Assembly: GCA_019671135.1 (NCBI GenBank)
Contig: JAHRHY010000005.1
Coordinates: forward strand, 1,984,001 to 2,048,000
Reading direction: 5' to 3'
DNA: 64,000 nt
From: Linnemannia hyalina
Lineage: Eukaryota; Mortierellomycota; Mortierellomycetes; Mortierellales; Mortierellaceae
Shown here: in pieces, positions 34,047-51,820 of the stretch
How positions within the stretch are numbered: the stretch's first letter is position 1
Layout of the letters: the number at the start of each line of letters is the position of its first letter
Translations under genes and position numbers: made by a program
The notes under the pieces: generated by a model
What the model was told of the DNA's origin: nothing
Database searches by the model: none
Seen by the model: only the letters and a program-made list of their open reading frames with translations

Positions 34047-35211
34047 CTTGAGGGAGGGGAGGAAGTAGTCGACAATCTGGTACTCCTTGATGGGGAGAGA
34101 GAACAAGTAGATCTGCTCGATCGACTGGATCTTGCGGTCCTTGACAAGACGTCCAAGCTTGGTAACGGGGGTCCTATTGATTGTTGGATGATCCACAAAA
34201 GAGTATCCAGCTTGTTAATTCTAGTCCTTCAGTCGTTGGTATTATTCCATTGCCTGCGCACAATAAACACCAAATGCGACAACTACGACAAAGAGCAAAG
34301 AACCTACCAGGTCTCCTTCTCGTCCTTGCCTCCACGTCCACGTCCACGGCCACGACCGCGGTCGCCACCACGTCCACGACCACGTCCAAAACCGCCACGT
34401 CCTGTAATTGATAGCAAAGTAAAAGGAAGGGAGAAGAAATGGTTTGTTTAGAAAAGACGTCTAAAATTTCATCGCTTGTTACTCTTCCAGATGATGGCTG
34501 ATGGTAAAAAGATCCTGGGCCATTCTTGTTGAAACAGTGTCGAGTTGATGTTGGGAACCCGTTGACAGGTCGTTGCTTGCTGAGGGAGAGGGAGAGAGTT
34601 CGTATGACGTTGTTGAGAGCTGACTAGATCCACTGTAGGCTGGTCATCTCATTACTCATCCACTCCAGACTTCGAGGAAGCGATGACACGATAGTTGGTG
34701 TTGTTTGGTCTGAGTTGCTGTTTGTTGGTTTGTTGGGAGGGACATGGGTTGAGTCATATCGCCGATAGGGCCAAAGAGGAAGAGATATCCGTCGGAACAT
34801 TCCTTGCTCTCTCCCTCCCTGCCTCCCCTTGTTTGTGCGTGTGTGTGCGCTCACCACTCCCTCTCCTGCTGCGTATGTGTTGAGTTGTTGGTATGCGCTG
34901 TCTGGACCGGGCGTACAGGTCACAAGGGGGTGGGTAAGTAGGGTGTATTCACACCCCCTCTCCTCTCATCCTGCAGAGGTGTTATGGTTACGGCTCATGA
35001 CTGTCGCCCATCCTCCGATCATTGTTGACGGAGAAACTGGCTGGTTGATGTCTGTTTCTCCTTGACTCCTGCTATGCCGGCACTCATCCGTATTCGTAGT
35101 ATTGTTGTAATTGCCCCTCTGATATGTGCTGGTCCTGTAGGGAGTTCTGGGAGTCCAGATAAAGAGATATTACGCACCACGTTGAGTATCGGCCGTTGCT
35201 GCGTCAGCCAT
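33507..35211 (-). CDS. RPS2: 40S ribosomal protein S2 (uS5)
   Basis: Three exons: 35211-35178, 34401-34308 and 34173-33507, giving 264 residues, normal for eukaryotic S2. uS5 lies near the mRNA entry site of the small subunit and helps decoding accuracy. The N terminus starts [12 protein letters not shown] and continues into an RGG-type Arg/Gly-rich stretch (about residues 12-36), a usual site for arginine methylation. Then come [15 protein letters not shown], the S5 signature region with [19 protein letters not shown] and [17 protein letters not shown], and the C-terminal domain [18 protein letters not shown] 776-nt first intron separates the short first exon from the rest. Introns near the start are common in ribosomal protein genes. 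A long antisense frame over this gene is a codon-bias shadow. Confidence 0.97.
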
Positions 35212-36057
35212 TTTCTAAAGGGGAAGGTAAAAGGACGGGTTAGGACAAGGACCAACAGAAAAGAAGATGACCCGTCCCTCATCACTGTAAGAGAAGCCCA
35301 GATGATGAAAGTAGGGTGTAGCTGATAGTGACAAGTCGATTGGTGTCCGTTGGCTGGGAGTTTGGCGGATGGTTTAGAGTATAGGTTGATAGATGTGATG
35401 ACATGGTGGAATGAACGGATAGGGCGTTGGTGGGTTGGATGGTTGGATGGCTGGATAGGTGGATAGGTTGATGGGTGGGTGTGTCCATGGGGTGGAGTTG
35501 CGCATCCATCGATTGATAAGACCCACTGGCGCTATTAGCAGTCCACCGCTGCCGAGTGCTGTCGTTCCACATACAAAATTCTGTTTGTTTAATTGAAAGA
35601 GGAGGATCTGGCCGTCGGCAGGGAAAAACAGCAAGATATGCAGCCTCTTGAGTTCAATTCATCACGTGAGGAATGCATGAACTAGGGTCATCTATGCCCA
35701 TGTAACATCCACAAGGACAACAGTAACAAGGACAACAGTAACACTCACACACGAGCATGAGCATGGACATGAATAAACTGTAAACGATAGGTTTTTGTAC
35801 ACTTGAGAAGGTGCTTTATTGTTGAATGATTAACGAATACAAAAAATACAAAAACAACGAAAATGGGAATAAAAGGAGGAAGAAAAAGAAAAGAAAAAGG
35901 ATTGCCAGCTCAAAAAGAGAAAACTCAATGCGAAAAAGGGATATAGGTGAGTTGTCTCCTTGCGCGCCTTCGTCCTTTGTCAGTTTATCGCACCTTGTCC
36001 AGTGCTCTCCTTTGGATGATGAATGACAACAAAAATGGAGGGGTCGATCTTGTCCGT
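35212..36057. other. RPS2 promoter and GFA1 3' region
   Basis: No gene is seen. The tract includes a run of TGGA/TGGT-type repeats at 35428-35482 and the probable GFA1 3' UTR on its right. Confidence 0.55.
35428..35482. repeat. Degenerate TGGA/TGGT repeat
   Basis: Imperfect tetranucleotide units (TGGA, TGGT, TAGG) are repeated for about 55 nt upstream of RPS2. Confidence 0.75.
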
Positions 36058-39137
<3,080 letters not shown>

Positions 39138-42100
39138 GGCTATAGATGAGTCTTGTTATGTATAAGGTGTGATGTGAAGTGGGTATGTTTGTGTAAGATG
39201 AGAGTGGCTAGGCTAAAGTGTGGGAGTGAGGAAGGTTGATGGTGAGAAGGGAAAAGAACAGATGAGAGATCGCAATGAGACGAGCTTTTATACTTCTTTT
39301 GGGCTGGACTGGTCTTATGAGGGACTGAATACCTTTTTATTTCTTTTTTTACTTTTCTTACTTTTTGTTCATTTACTGAGCAGAGCGAGCCTTTACTTTC
39401 GTATTCATTCTTCTCTCTACCCATTCATTCTTTTTTCTTTCTTATCCTCTCACGATAAGCAGCAGGTCACCAGCGAGAACCTTGTTCCTTTGAAGACAGA
39501 CAGGCAGGCAGACAACAATCCTTACTTTCCTTCTCCTCCTCTCTCCACTCTCTCTCTCTGCTTTTGCTTCTGCTTCTTTTCTAGCTTTGCCTTGTGTCTC
39601 CCTCTTTCGCCTTTCGTGCCTTATTGTGTTTTCACCTTTTTTCCTGTTTGTCGCTCTGTCCCATTACTCTTCTGCTCACTTGTTTTGTTCTCTGGCATTC
39701 TTTTTTTTTCTCAGGTCTAGTCAATCAAGCTTTGTTTGTTTCTTTATATCCCTCCTTTGTGCATGTGAAGGGTAACATCCTAACAAAAAACTGGGATAAC
39801 GGAGTAAGCATTGCGCAAAAGCGAAATAGAGAGGCGAAAACAAGGATCCTTTCCTTTCCGAGCTTTATTTCTATGTAACTGACCATTGAACAAGAACACT
39901 CAATAACGGAATGGGTCAAGACAGGAATGAGATTGTAAGCTAGAAAAGGGAGCAAAAACGGAATGGGACCGCGATTGTTGTTGCTGTCGTTGGATAAGGG
40001 GATAAGAGGCATGTCGATTGCATTCTTCAAGCAAGGTTGCTTCCAATGGAGATTGTGAATAGGACCAGGACCCAGCTCACTTCCCACCCACTATCCAGAC
40101 AAAAATACAAAAAAAAATAAGGAAGGGACACCCAACCCAAATTCTCCTTACCCTCCTCTCTCCTCCCCCTTTGTTCTTCTTCATCCTCTTCGTCTCTTCT
40201 AAGTCAATCCACAGATATATGTTTTCTAATTTCCAACACAATATACTTCACTCGACTCGGGGGCCGAAATCCCAAAAATAAACCAAGGTAAACTTTAACC
40301 CAGGCTGCCCAATCAGCCGCCGACCAGGGGGAAAACTGCCCACGGATACCTCTCAAGGTTGGAGGTTGCATGTGTTTGTTTGGGGTGAAGACAAAGAGGT
40401 GTTGTTCTTGTGGTGGTGAAGGAACAAAATAACGCACAACTCCATGTTCCTTCTCTCTCGTCATCTTCATTGTTGCTTTGCTTTCTTTCTGTACTGGGGC
40501 ATTAGACATGCTTATGTGCTTGTGTTTGCGTCGGTGTACAAAGCGTTCTCTCTCTTTCTTTTTTTTTGCTGTCCGTGTGTTCAGGTGAGCTGTGAACCGT
40601 GTACAAGTAAGGCAGGGTAAACAGGAGAGGGTATGTATGAATGTTCCTAATCCTTTGCTTTAGGATTAATACCTTCATGTACCCACCATCCTTCTTGCTT
40701 CCTTGTTCCTTTCTATGCTCCTTGCTTGGCCTCTTCCTGTCTTCATCCTTGCTCTAATTCAGGAACATCCGTATCTGAGACTGTTACGAGAATTGCATCA
40801 CTGATCATCCGATTATTTTTCCCACAATCAAATCCATTTCTTTTATTACCTTTGGTGCATAGAATCAAGAAAAAAAAAATGCCGACGGATAGATATGGCG
40901 GATGATGACTGTCTCTTCTCCAAAGGCTGTTGTTCACACACCCTACCAGTGCTTACTTCACCCCCTCACCACGTTCACTCTACTGAGTATGTTATCGATA
41001 TGCGTCCGATAGACGGACTTTTTTTTGGCTGTTCGCATTTGGACATGAACCAACAAAAATAGCCTGCCCTTCTCTTGCCTTGCTCAGCTCAAATATTAAA
41101 AAAATCCCTTATCGCCTATTTCTCTTATCGTGAACCTCCCACCTTCACTTTTGAACCTCGCTCGATATGGATGCGCCGGCCGTTTCGTCGTATCTGCTGC
41201 TCTCTTTCATTCTCTCTCTTTTCTATTTTACGTGTCTCTTTTGTCCCCGCCCTTGTTCTAACCCATCGATCGATGTGTTGTTTATGTAAATGGCGCGTCT
41301 TTTTTTTATATTATTCATGCTCATCATTAGCGTCCATCATTCTCCCATTCTTCTCTCCTCGTCCTGTGTTTGATGCTCACAGTCTATTTTTTTCTCATCA
41401 CAAAACCACCAACATCAACAGAGGTGGAATGGCGTTTTTCATTGACGCGGACAGATAGACAGGAGTGTCAATGACACCCTCGTTTTCCAGATACCAAATC
41501 CTTTATCCTATCTCACGCTCGCTCGCTCTTTCGCTCTCTCTCTCTCCAGTTTCGTCGCCATTCTTTTCTGTTTCGTGTTCACCGCCAAATGAAGAACATA
41601 TTTTTAGAGTTGCTCAACGCGACTTTATGTGTTTGAACAGTCGATGTGTTCATTTGTTGCCCTTCTATAGTTTGTTGCTTTAGCCTTCTACTTGGGCGCA
41701 ATGCAAAATGCGCACAACAATAAACAAGGTGATTGTTAAGCGCCAAAAAATAACAGCTAGTCGCGTGCCCTCTCGTTCGGATTGTTTTCATTCTTTTTTC
41801 CTTCCCAACCTTTTTTTACTTTCGGTTCTCGGGACACGGAAATCAGAGGACAGTTCCGCCCCCTCTCCCATTGCCCACCAACATCATCATCTATTTTTAC
41901 ACATTGCAATCAAAGCAAAAAAAAAAAAAAAAAAAAAAGTAATAAGGACCATTACACCAACGCGTCAAAAAAACGCGTCCGCAGCGTCTGTCCTTTCTTC
42001 ATATTCTTATTTTCAAGGACAGACAGACATGATGCACACCCTCTTTGCCACATACTGTCTGCATAGAAAGGATGTGCATACCCTCTCCCTCCCTCTCACC

Positions 42101-44596
42101 ACACTCCTTACTCTTCCTATCAGTACCGTCCCGCGGAGACTTTTTCTTTCTATTTCTGAGTCCCGTTTTCGCTCACTGATGATCCTGGAGCAAAGTGGTG
42201 CATGGATTCCAGTCCTTTACAAGTCTCCCGTCTGATAAGGATCGAGTCAAACAATGCCCCTCTTATCATTCGCGTTATGTTCCTCTTTGCGCGTACCCTC
42301 CTGACTCGCCCGTGGTCAGGCACTTTGGAATGACCACCACCACCGCCTCCTAAATCTCTTCCTAGAATAGGTTTACCTTAAGCGCAGTCGCCAATGATAG
42401 AGAGATAGAATCCGGCGCCCACGGACACAGTATTCGTCAAGTCTAGATTCTTCTTGTTGTTGTTCTTTCTCGTAGTGACGTTATTGTTTGCACCCATGCC
42501 ATCCAATGGCGTACAAACCAGTTCTACACTGTATCTTTTCAACAAGAGTCCAGATCCTACGACGCCCTCTTTTCCTTAAAATGAAGCGACCTCTTCTTCA
42601 TTCTATCCAATTCCCCTCCACACACACATACAAAACTCGTCGCCGAGCAACATAATAATGAAGCCTCATGCCTCGCAAATGAGCATTTCTGTGTGTGTAT
42701 TTTGTATGCCGGTCAAGATTTCGTTTCTAAGAATAGCGAGATCTTGTGGGAGCAGAACAGCGCATGCATATCACACACATTCTTTATTTTTTTCTATTGA
42801 TCGTTGATTGGCGGCGGCTCCTACGACAACAACTTCTGTAATTTCCCACATTCATCAAATGACAAGATGGCGTCGTCCCTAGATGTCGTGTATCCCGTCT
42901 TTCTCTTGCTGCCTAAAAAAATAAGGAGCTGTAGAAAACGGTAGGCAGACGCGAGCTTATCAGTTGATAAGTTGCCGCAAAGAGAGGAGGGAGTGCAGCG
43001 AAAGACGTGGACGGTGTTTATGTATCAACCCAGCGGCTTTTTAGACTGCATCAATTTGACATACAGGACACTACTTGTAAAGACGGACGATCGACGGAGA
43101 AGAAGGAAGTAGCAGATGCCTAGGGACATGGCACGGACAGCTAGCAAAAAAAAGGTTGGGCTGTAGCGACCAACTCAAGTGTCCTTTCCCAGCGTTGGAC
43201 AGCCAGTCAGATATCCAGTTCGCTTTCTTGTCACCCCGAACTCAAATCAGCAAGTGTTAAAAGGAGACATGAAATAATTGACGTTAGTTGTGTCCAGACC
43301 AACCAGCCCGTTCCATTGTCACACGACCTCAATTACCAATTTATTCAAACGACCCGTCGTTCGTTCATTGTTTGTTGTCTTTAGGACACAACTGACCGAG
43401 GTAATCGCTATTATGGCTTGAACCTTTGTGAAAGGGCAAAGAAAACTCTCGATCGCACAACGGAGAATTACCAAGCATGAATTGAATGTGCGCATGTTAC
43501 CACTGTTAGTTCAATGGGTCTTTTTAAACAAGGCGATGTGAAGAAGAAAGGTTTGGATGTCAATTGTTGTTAAAGAAAAGATGAATGGTGGCCCCTCCTT
43601 TCCTCTGTCGTTCTTGTTGCCCCTCTCTTTAGCAGGATTGGATGAAAAAAGGGGACGTAGACCGGGATAGGAGAGGGAGTAGAGTTTTTTTTCTTCTGTC
43701 CGGGGTGAAATAGGAATTGGCTAAGAAGGATGGGCTAAGATGAGAATGTGACAGTGAAAGAAAAAGTAGGGCGAGAAAAGTAGTTAGCGTGTTGTTACTA
43801 GTGGTCGGTGCAGAGAGAGCGTGAGTGTTAGAGATGCTAGCGCGATCTAGGTGGTGGAGAGTGAGCTAACAAGCATACATTAAAGCTGCAAGAAGGCCTT
43901 TGTTGTCGCCATTGCAGTCTGTCAACATCATGCAGCGTTCAATGCCAACAGCCAGTTACGCCTCATGGCGGTCGGGACACAACAAGAATCGCGCCCTCCA
44001 CTTTCACCCCTACGAAGATTGGCTGGCAACAGTAGCTCGATTCCATCCAGGCACGATCGCTGATCACTTGTCTTTGATTTGATGTCCATCCTCACCCAGG
44101 CACCATCAGCCCATCACTGATAACTTTACCTTTACCTGTGTGTCACTGATCAAAATAAAACACGGTCGCTGTAGAAGGGAAGCCTCACGGGCAACAATTT
44201 CTTTCACTCATCTCACAAATCGATGGGAGGCAATTGTAGAAAAACAAACAAAAGAGAGAGTAGTAGGTAGTATGAGGGATTCAAGAAGAGAGAGGAAAAT
44301 GACAGGGGCGGGATTGGTCTTCTTGTCCTGTTGTTGTTGTTCTCCATCTCCTTCCTCCTCGTCTTTCACTACCCCTTTGAATCTTCCATTGTCCTCCCTT
44401 CCTGCGCTCTAACAACCACCATCCTCCTTCCCTCCCCCTTCTCTCCTTCTTCCTCTTCTTTCGCACTTTTCATTTAGCTCGTCATCTTTTTCTCCTTGCT
44501 GCCCTCTCTCCATCACCACCACACTCAAGAACAACAACATCATCAAACTCATTCGTTCACACTAAACAACAAGCAACTGCAAACAAGAGAAGGACC
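39138..44596. other. Gene-free tract between divergent GFA1 and GH47 genes, 5.5 kb
   Basis: No protein or RNA gene is supported. The tract holds long pyrimidine-rich stretches on the + strand, a 22-nt A run (41917-41938), and two ACGCGT boxes 13 nt apart (41960 and 41973). The ends presumably carry the GFA1 and mannosidase promoters. Short open frames here have no family features. Confidence 0.6.
41960..41978. promoter_or_regulatory. Pair of ACGCGT (MCB-like) boxes
   Basis: ACGCGT occurs at 41960-41965 and again at 41973-41978, separated by an A-rich spacer. In yeasts this hexamer is the MBF site of G1/S genes. Neither neighbouring gene is an obvious cell-cycle target and single copies occur elsewhere by chance, so the call is tentative. 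Confidence 0.3.
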
Positions 44597-47517
<2,921 letters not shown>

Positions 47518-47793
47518 AGCTCCCGCCCCTACCCTAGACCGCACTTTACGATACCATTGATTCTGACTGTCACTCGTTTTTTTTTCTGCATTCAATTTGT
47601 AAATAAGACATAATTTTTGATCCGATAGGATGGTGTTGTTGTTGTTTGGTTTTATTCTTCCATGCAGGCATTTTCAGGCGCGGAGTTGTTGTAAAGTATG
47701 TCGCTCCTGCAAAGAAAAAAGAGGGTGTCAACGCGACATGAAATGAACAAGCATAGGAGCGATTCTCCCAGCAAATCGAAAATCATCTCAAGA

Positions 47794-49348
47794 TCACGCC
47801 ATGGGTGTATCCTCCTCCTCCTCTTCCTGCTCGCCGTCATCCAGCTTCTGCTTCTTACGACTTTGCGTCTCCTGCTGATCCTTCAAATCACTCGGAATCT
47901 TGCCCTCCTTCAACGCACGTTCCAGTCGTGAGATCTCATCCAACGTCGTAGCCTTGGCAAGAGCAGCCCTGATCTTGTCCTGGTCTTCCTTGGACATGGT
48001 CAATGTGGGTACGCTCGACTTGAGTGGCAGGGGCACGCCCTCGCCGGGCTCGAAGGTTGAGGTGGTCGATTTTGTGGCGGCGATCGACTCTGCTAATGCG
48101 GAGGGGCCTGCCTTTCCGTCGAATAGTTTCTTTGCCTCCTGTCTCTCCTGTGTGTCATGTTATCATTTCCCGTGGTGAATATGTGGTGTCGATTGAATTG
48201 GTGATGACAAAGAGAATCGACGGGCAAAAGAAAGGGGATCGCTGGCGGTCAGTTATTTTGCGCTTCTGTGTGGCATTGATCGTTCCCAGTCATCGACATG
48301 TATTGCTCCATAACAGACACCCAAAAACAACGTCGGTGTTTCCTGCGTTGAGAATCGTTGATAAAGACATACCTTCCGGGCGACCTTTGTGAAATCCAAC
48401 ACTCTGACAGTCGGCAACTTCCAGATAACATAGAGCCTGTAGTATTTTTTCTTTGTCAACGGGTTATCCAACAGGACCAAATGCTCCAGAAACTTTGCTC
48501 CCGCAAGTCCCTGAAGATCCGAAAGTTCAGCAACGGCATTGTTGGTGAGGACCAAGGTGGTGAGGTTGGGGAGGTAGCTTGAGAGGAGCTCGGGGTCGAT
48601 TTTGGAGATGCGGTTATTAGAGAGGAGGAGGGTCTTGAGGCGGTAGAGGACGGGAAAGTTTGCGAGGGCTCTGATATCGTTGTCTGTCAGGTCCAGCGAG
48701 TCGTTCAAGTCCTGTTTGGTTGTTGTCGATGGTTATTTTTTCGGTGGTGGTGTTTTGTTGTTGAATGAAACGAGTTCCAATGAGTTCCGGTAGGTGATAA
48801 TTGTCAGGAGAGAAATGAAATGAAGATATGATGTTTGTTAGTTTCTTGATTTGTTGGCACATCCCATATCTCCTTCACGTCCTCCAACGCTTGTACTGTC
48901 GTCTCCTGATCCTGATCCTGATCGATTGAACGCTAACCAGCACAAAGAGTCGATACTAAAAATAAAACGCACCTTGGTGACTCCAAGGTTCTCAATAGCA
49001 GGGATCTTGTAGCCTAATAACGAAACGGATCGGGAAAGAAATGGAACTGATCAGCTTCAAGCAATTACTCAGTAGATTGTTATATCGTTTTGTCCACCGT
49101 CGGTCGTCTCACGTCTCTGGTAAGGCAAATACTCCAATGGCAGGAATATGAAAGAGGAAACGCGCCGTGCACGTGCAAGAAAAAGCGAACGGCGTTTATC
49201 CAGTGAGGACACGACAACAAAGTGAGAGAACAAAGGGGTGGTACGACGAAGGATGTTTTGGTCATTTACTGCGAAGGTCCAGTTCCCGGTCCTGGAGGGC
49301 ATTGAGGTAGCATGGTGCCCGTGCGATGAGATCTGCAGTCAACTTCAT
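47794..49348 (-). CDS. LEA1: U2 snRNP protein A' (leucine-rich repeat)
   Basis: Four exons: 49348-49270, 49013-48973, 48711-48373 and 48147-47794, giving 270 residues, close to human U2A' (255). U2A' partners with U2B'' on stem-loop IV of U2 snRNA in the nucleus. The sequence opens MKLTADLIARAPCYLNALQDRELDLR, the family N-terminal signature. Leucine-rich repeats follow (LKTLLLSNNRISKI, LTTLVLTNNAVAEL, LEHLVLLDNPLTKKKYYRLYVIWKLP) and then the cap RVLDFTKVARKERQEAKKLF. The C-terminal tail is Lys/Glu-rich and acidic at the end. The gene is convergent with the mannosidase gene, with 276 nt between stop codons. The symbol follows the yeast orthologue name. Confidence 0.95.
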
Positions 49349-49623
49349 TATAGTCTGTGATGTCTTCGGTCTAGTCGGTTGGTCGGTCTGGTCGGTGGCG
49401 CTGGGCTGGCGAGTCCTGGTCCTTGGTCCTGTTTCGTTCGTTCGTTGGAATCACAAAAAGAGAGTGAATCGCCATCGCTTTGCGACAAAGACGCTTCAGC
49501 TAAAGGAGAAAGCAGCAGAACCAGCGATCAGATCGGGATACCACTACGTAACTGTCTTCGTACACGTGATTAATTCTCTATGCTCGAGCTCAAGGATGCA
49601 AAGCATTCAATGGAATATCATCT
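49349..49623. other. Promoter of the U2A' gene and tRNA upstream region
   Basis: This short interval lies between the U2A' start (-) and tRNA-Leu (+). It has GGTC/TGGC-rich short repeats near 49378-49440. No gene is seen. Confidence 0.5.
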
Positions 49624-49706
49624 GGTAGGATGGCCGAGTTGGTCTAAGGCGCCGCACTCAAGTTGCGGTCTCGAGAGAGGCGTGGGTTCAAATCCCACTT
49701 CTACCA
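49624..49706 (+). tRNA. tRNA-Leu, anticodon CAA
   Basis: 83 nt with a full cloverleaf. The acceptor stem is GGTAGGA with TTCTACC and discriminator A at 49706. The D arm contains TGGCCGAGTTGGTCTAAGGC (A box). The anticodon stem CCGCA/TGCGG encloses the loop CTCAAGT with anticodon CAA, which reads TTG. A long variable arm is typical of tRNA-Leu. The T arm holds GTGGGTTCAAATCCCAC (B box). There is no intron, unlike budding yeast tRNA-Leu(CAA). Confidence 0.97.
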
Positions 49707-50127
49707 TTATCTTTTGTTTTTCTACCCGTTGACGCGGACTACCGACTACTTACCGGGGCGTTTGTTTGACTAGATGGCTGGCCGGAGGCGACGCCCCGGG
49801 CTTCAGCCTTCTTTTTGTTTTGTTTCTTTTCAGTAAGCAGGCAGCCCGGAGGGTGACGCCCCGGGCTTTGCCTTTATTTTTGTGGTCCACTCACTCTATT
49901 CGGTTTTAAATTTGCGACTCTTACGAAGGCCTGTGTTCTTTTAGTAGAGAGAGAGATGGTGAGGTGTTCTATCCATGCCGCCTTTTTTTATTGTATGTGT
50001 TCATGGTACCTAACCCTCATCTTTCTGTGGATATGGGACTGAAAAAAAAGGGTTGCAATGGTTCTCTTCGCCCCTTCGACTTCTCACTTTTGCACAACAA
50101 GCGCGGCACTCACATCAACAACACCGA
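49707..50127. other. tRNA downstream region with GC-rich hairpins
   Basis: This region holds three related GC-rich blocks (see the repeat entry), then the AT-rich leader of a broken F-box gene. A T run after the tRNA (ATCTTTTGTTTTTC) can end Pol III transcription. Confidence 0.5.
49752..49877. repeat. GC-rich hairpin repeat cluster beside tRNA-Leu
   Basis: The core GACGCCCCGGGCTT occurs twice in the same direction (about 49790-49803 and 49854-49867), each preceded by CCGGAGG and followed by a GCCTT block. An inverted partial copy (ACCGGGGCGT) is at 49752-49761. CCGGGGCGT at 49753-49761 and ACGCCCCGG at 49791-49799 form a perfect 9-bp inverted repeat, and each direct copy can fold on its own (GCCCGG with CCGGGC in the second). 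The blocks stand out from AT-rich surroundings. They may be a small mobile hairpin element or a structured transcript end. Confidence 0.6.
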
Positions 50128-51549
50128 CATAGAGACTGCCAAGGACAGGACTCCGTTCAGCATCCCTGAGCTCAGGCACTGGATTAGCCTCTTCGTCACC
50201 GTCAAGGACGTGCTCGTTTCCAAGACCTAGGCGAGAGATTACCTCCCAATTGTTAGAGCCAGGTCGGAATCTCAGTTGCCGATCACACTCCGAAAACTAT
50301 CGCCGAGCATGGAAAATTCATTCAAATCGTCAAAAACGCCAAAACCCTTCCCAGATCACAGCGCTCGCCAACGGAGGTGTCAACAGGTTGAAGGATTTTC
50401 ATTTAGGGACCACCGTCTCCACCATGCAGCATTTACTTGCTTATGAGGTCGTCTCCAGGAACAGCGCGAGTCTTATTATCGCGTCACTCAGCAGCCACGC
50501 CCGTGCCTCGCAACAAGCAGGATTCATTGGCTTACTATGTCTCCACCTCGGCCCTGGTCCCATTGTACTGCTCGACAACGTCTCCACCGCAAGGCCCATC
50601 CAAGCTCAAGTGCCTCTCGATCAATAGGCCGTACTTGACACACGACAGTCTGATCGCAATTCTCCAAGGATGCCCCAAGTTGTCCGAGCTCATACTGGTC
50701 AGCTCAGACATTGTCGGATCTCCAACCGTGTCTTTTCAGTACACGGGCGTCAAGATGTTTTGATCGTCCCTTCTCCATCAATCGAGCGGCCCTTCCTTGC
50801 TATCGCTCTTCCCGAGTTCGACATTGCTCTGATTTTGGACTTTGATCCGGCTTTCACGGTCTCGTCGAGCATGATCAAGGAGCTGCAAAGGTTCTGCCCT
50901 CTCCTGACTGGCTATCAACTTGAGGATCACAACAGCACCATCATCCCCAAGTTCCTCAAGAGCAGATTCACCGGCAACGGCGACAACAACAACATCTCCG
51001 AGATTACGTTCAAGTACAGGCACACGACTGTCAAAGGTATCGCCGTCATCCTTTTGCACGAGACATCGTTCAAGACTGTAACGGCGTATTATCTCTGGTA
51101 TCACGCTGATATTGAGAGGGGAAATCATCCTAGTGTCGGATCATTTCCGAGCGTCTGGCCATCATCTCCAGCTCATCCCCAGAGGCTGCCTAAAGATACG
51201 AGCCATTGACCTTCACTACCATGAGATGGACATGGACATTGTCAAGCAAGGGGCGTGGATTTGCAAGAACCAGCCAACCCTTCGTGTTAGGATCAAGGAT
51301 CTGGACATCAAGGACAAGATCCTCACAGCTGTTGCATTCTGGCGAGCTGGGTATCGCAGGCGGTGGCAGAAGAATATAACTGGAACCGCGATGGCGGCAG
51401 AGGAACAAGCACAGCAGGGTCGGGAGTTGGACTAGCCGATTGAGGCTCGTGTTGCTCGCTACCTTCTGAAGTTCGACAGGCTGTGGTGGGTCTATCTTTG
51501 GGTACCAGATATGGACGATGTGCGATACAGGACGACGATCTGGGAGTGA
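50128..51549 (+). pseudogene. Broken copy of the F-box-like gene at 51821
   Basis: The region aligns along almost its whole length with the intact gene that follows it, from the F-box segment (TPFSIPELRHWISLFVT against NPFDLPELIIHLSQFVT) to the end (IEARVARYLLKFDRLWWVYL). The start codon region is not kept. A TAG at 50228 stands where the intact copy has tryptophan (SKIWTDHF), and frame changes occur near 50300, 50440, 50760 and 51090. Another stop lies at 51433. The head-to-tail position next to the intact copy points to tandem duplication followed by loss. Confidence 0.85.
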
Positions 51550-51767
51550 GCGCGGCCTTAGTAGACACTATTTTCTATTTTCTTGCTTCTTGTATTTTTT
51601 TCCTCGTTGTTTTGGTTGTCAACAAGTAAAAGGTATCATGCTAGCCATGCCAATACACGTACTCTCTTTTTTTTTGACGGATTCAAAGCATCCACTAACT
51701 ATTTCAACGTGGTCGCCTCGTGACCATAATGCGTATTGGATGCAGAAAAGACGCACACACACATTTT

Positions 51768-51770
<3 letters not shown>

Positions 51771-51802
<32 letters not shown>
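51771..51802. repeat. (CT)n tract in the leader of the F-box-like gene
   Basis: About 16 CT units end 18 nt before the start codon at 51821. In fungi such tracts often lie in the leader or core promoter. Slippage here could change transcript level. Confidence 0.8.
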
Positions 51803-51805
<3 letters not shown>

Positions 51806-51820
51806 CTCCCACTTCACATA

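Noticed and set aside
33360..34451. Long open frame (363 codons) on the + strand
   Set aside because: It is antisense to RPS2 exons 2 and 3 and reflects their codon bias; it crosses RPS2 intron sequence and matches no family.
43900..44082. Open frame of 60 codons upstream of the mannosidase gene
   Set aside because: No start context, splice partner or family similarity; a faint resemblance to sequence near 18855 is too weak to call a repeat.
51518..51820. In-frame upstream extension of the F-box-like gene
   Set aside because: It would translate the CT microsatellite and the tail of the broken copy; MASTAP is the natural start.
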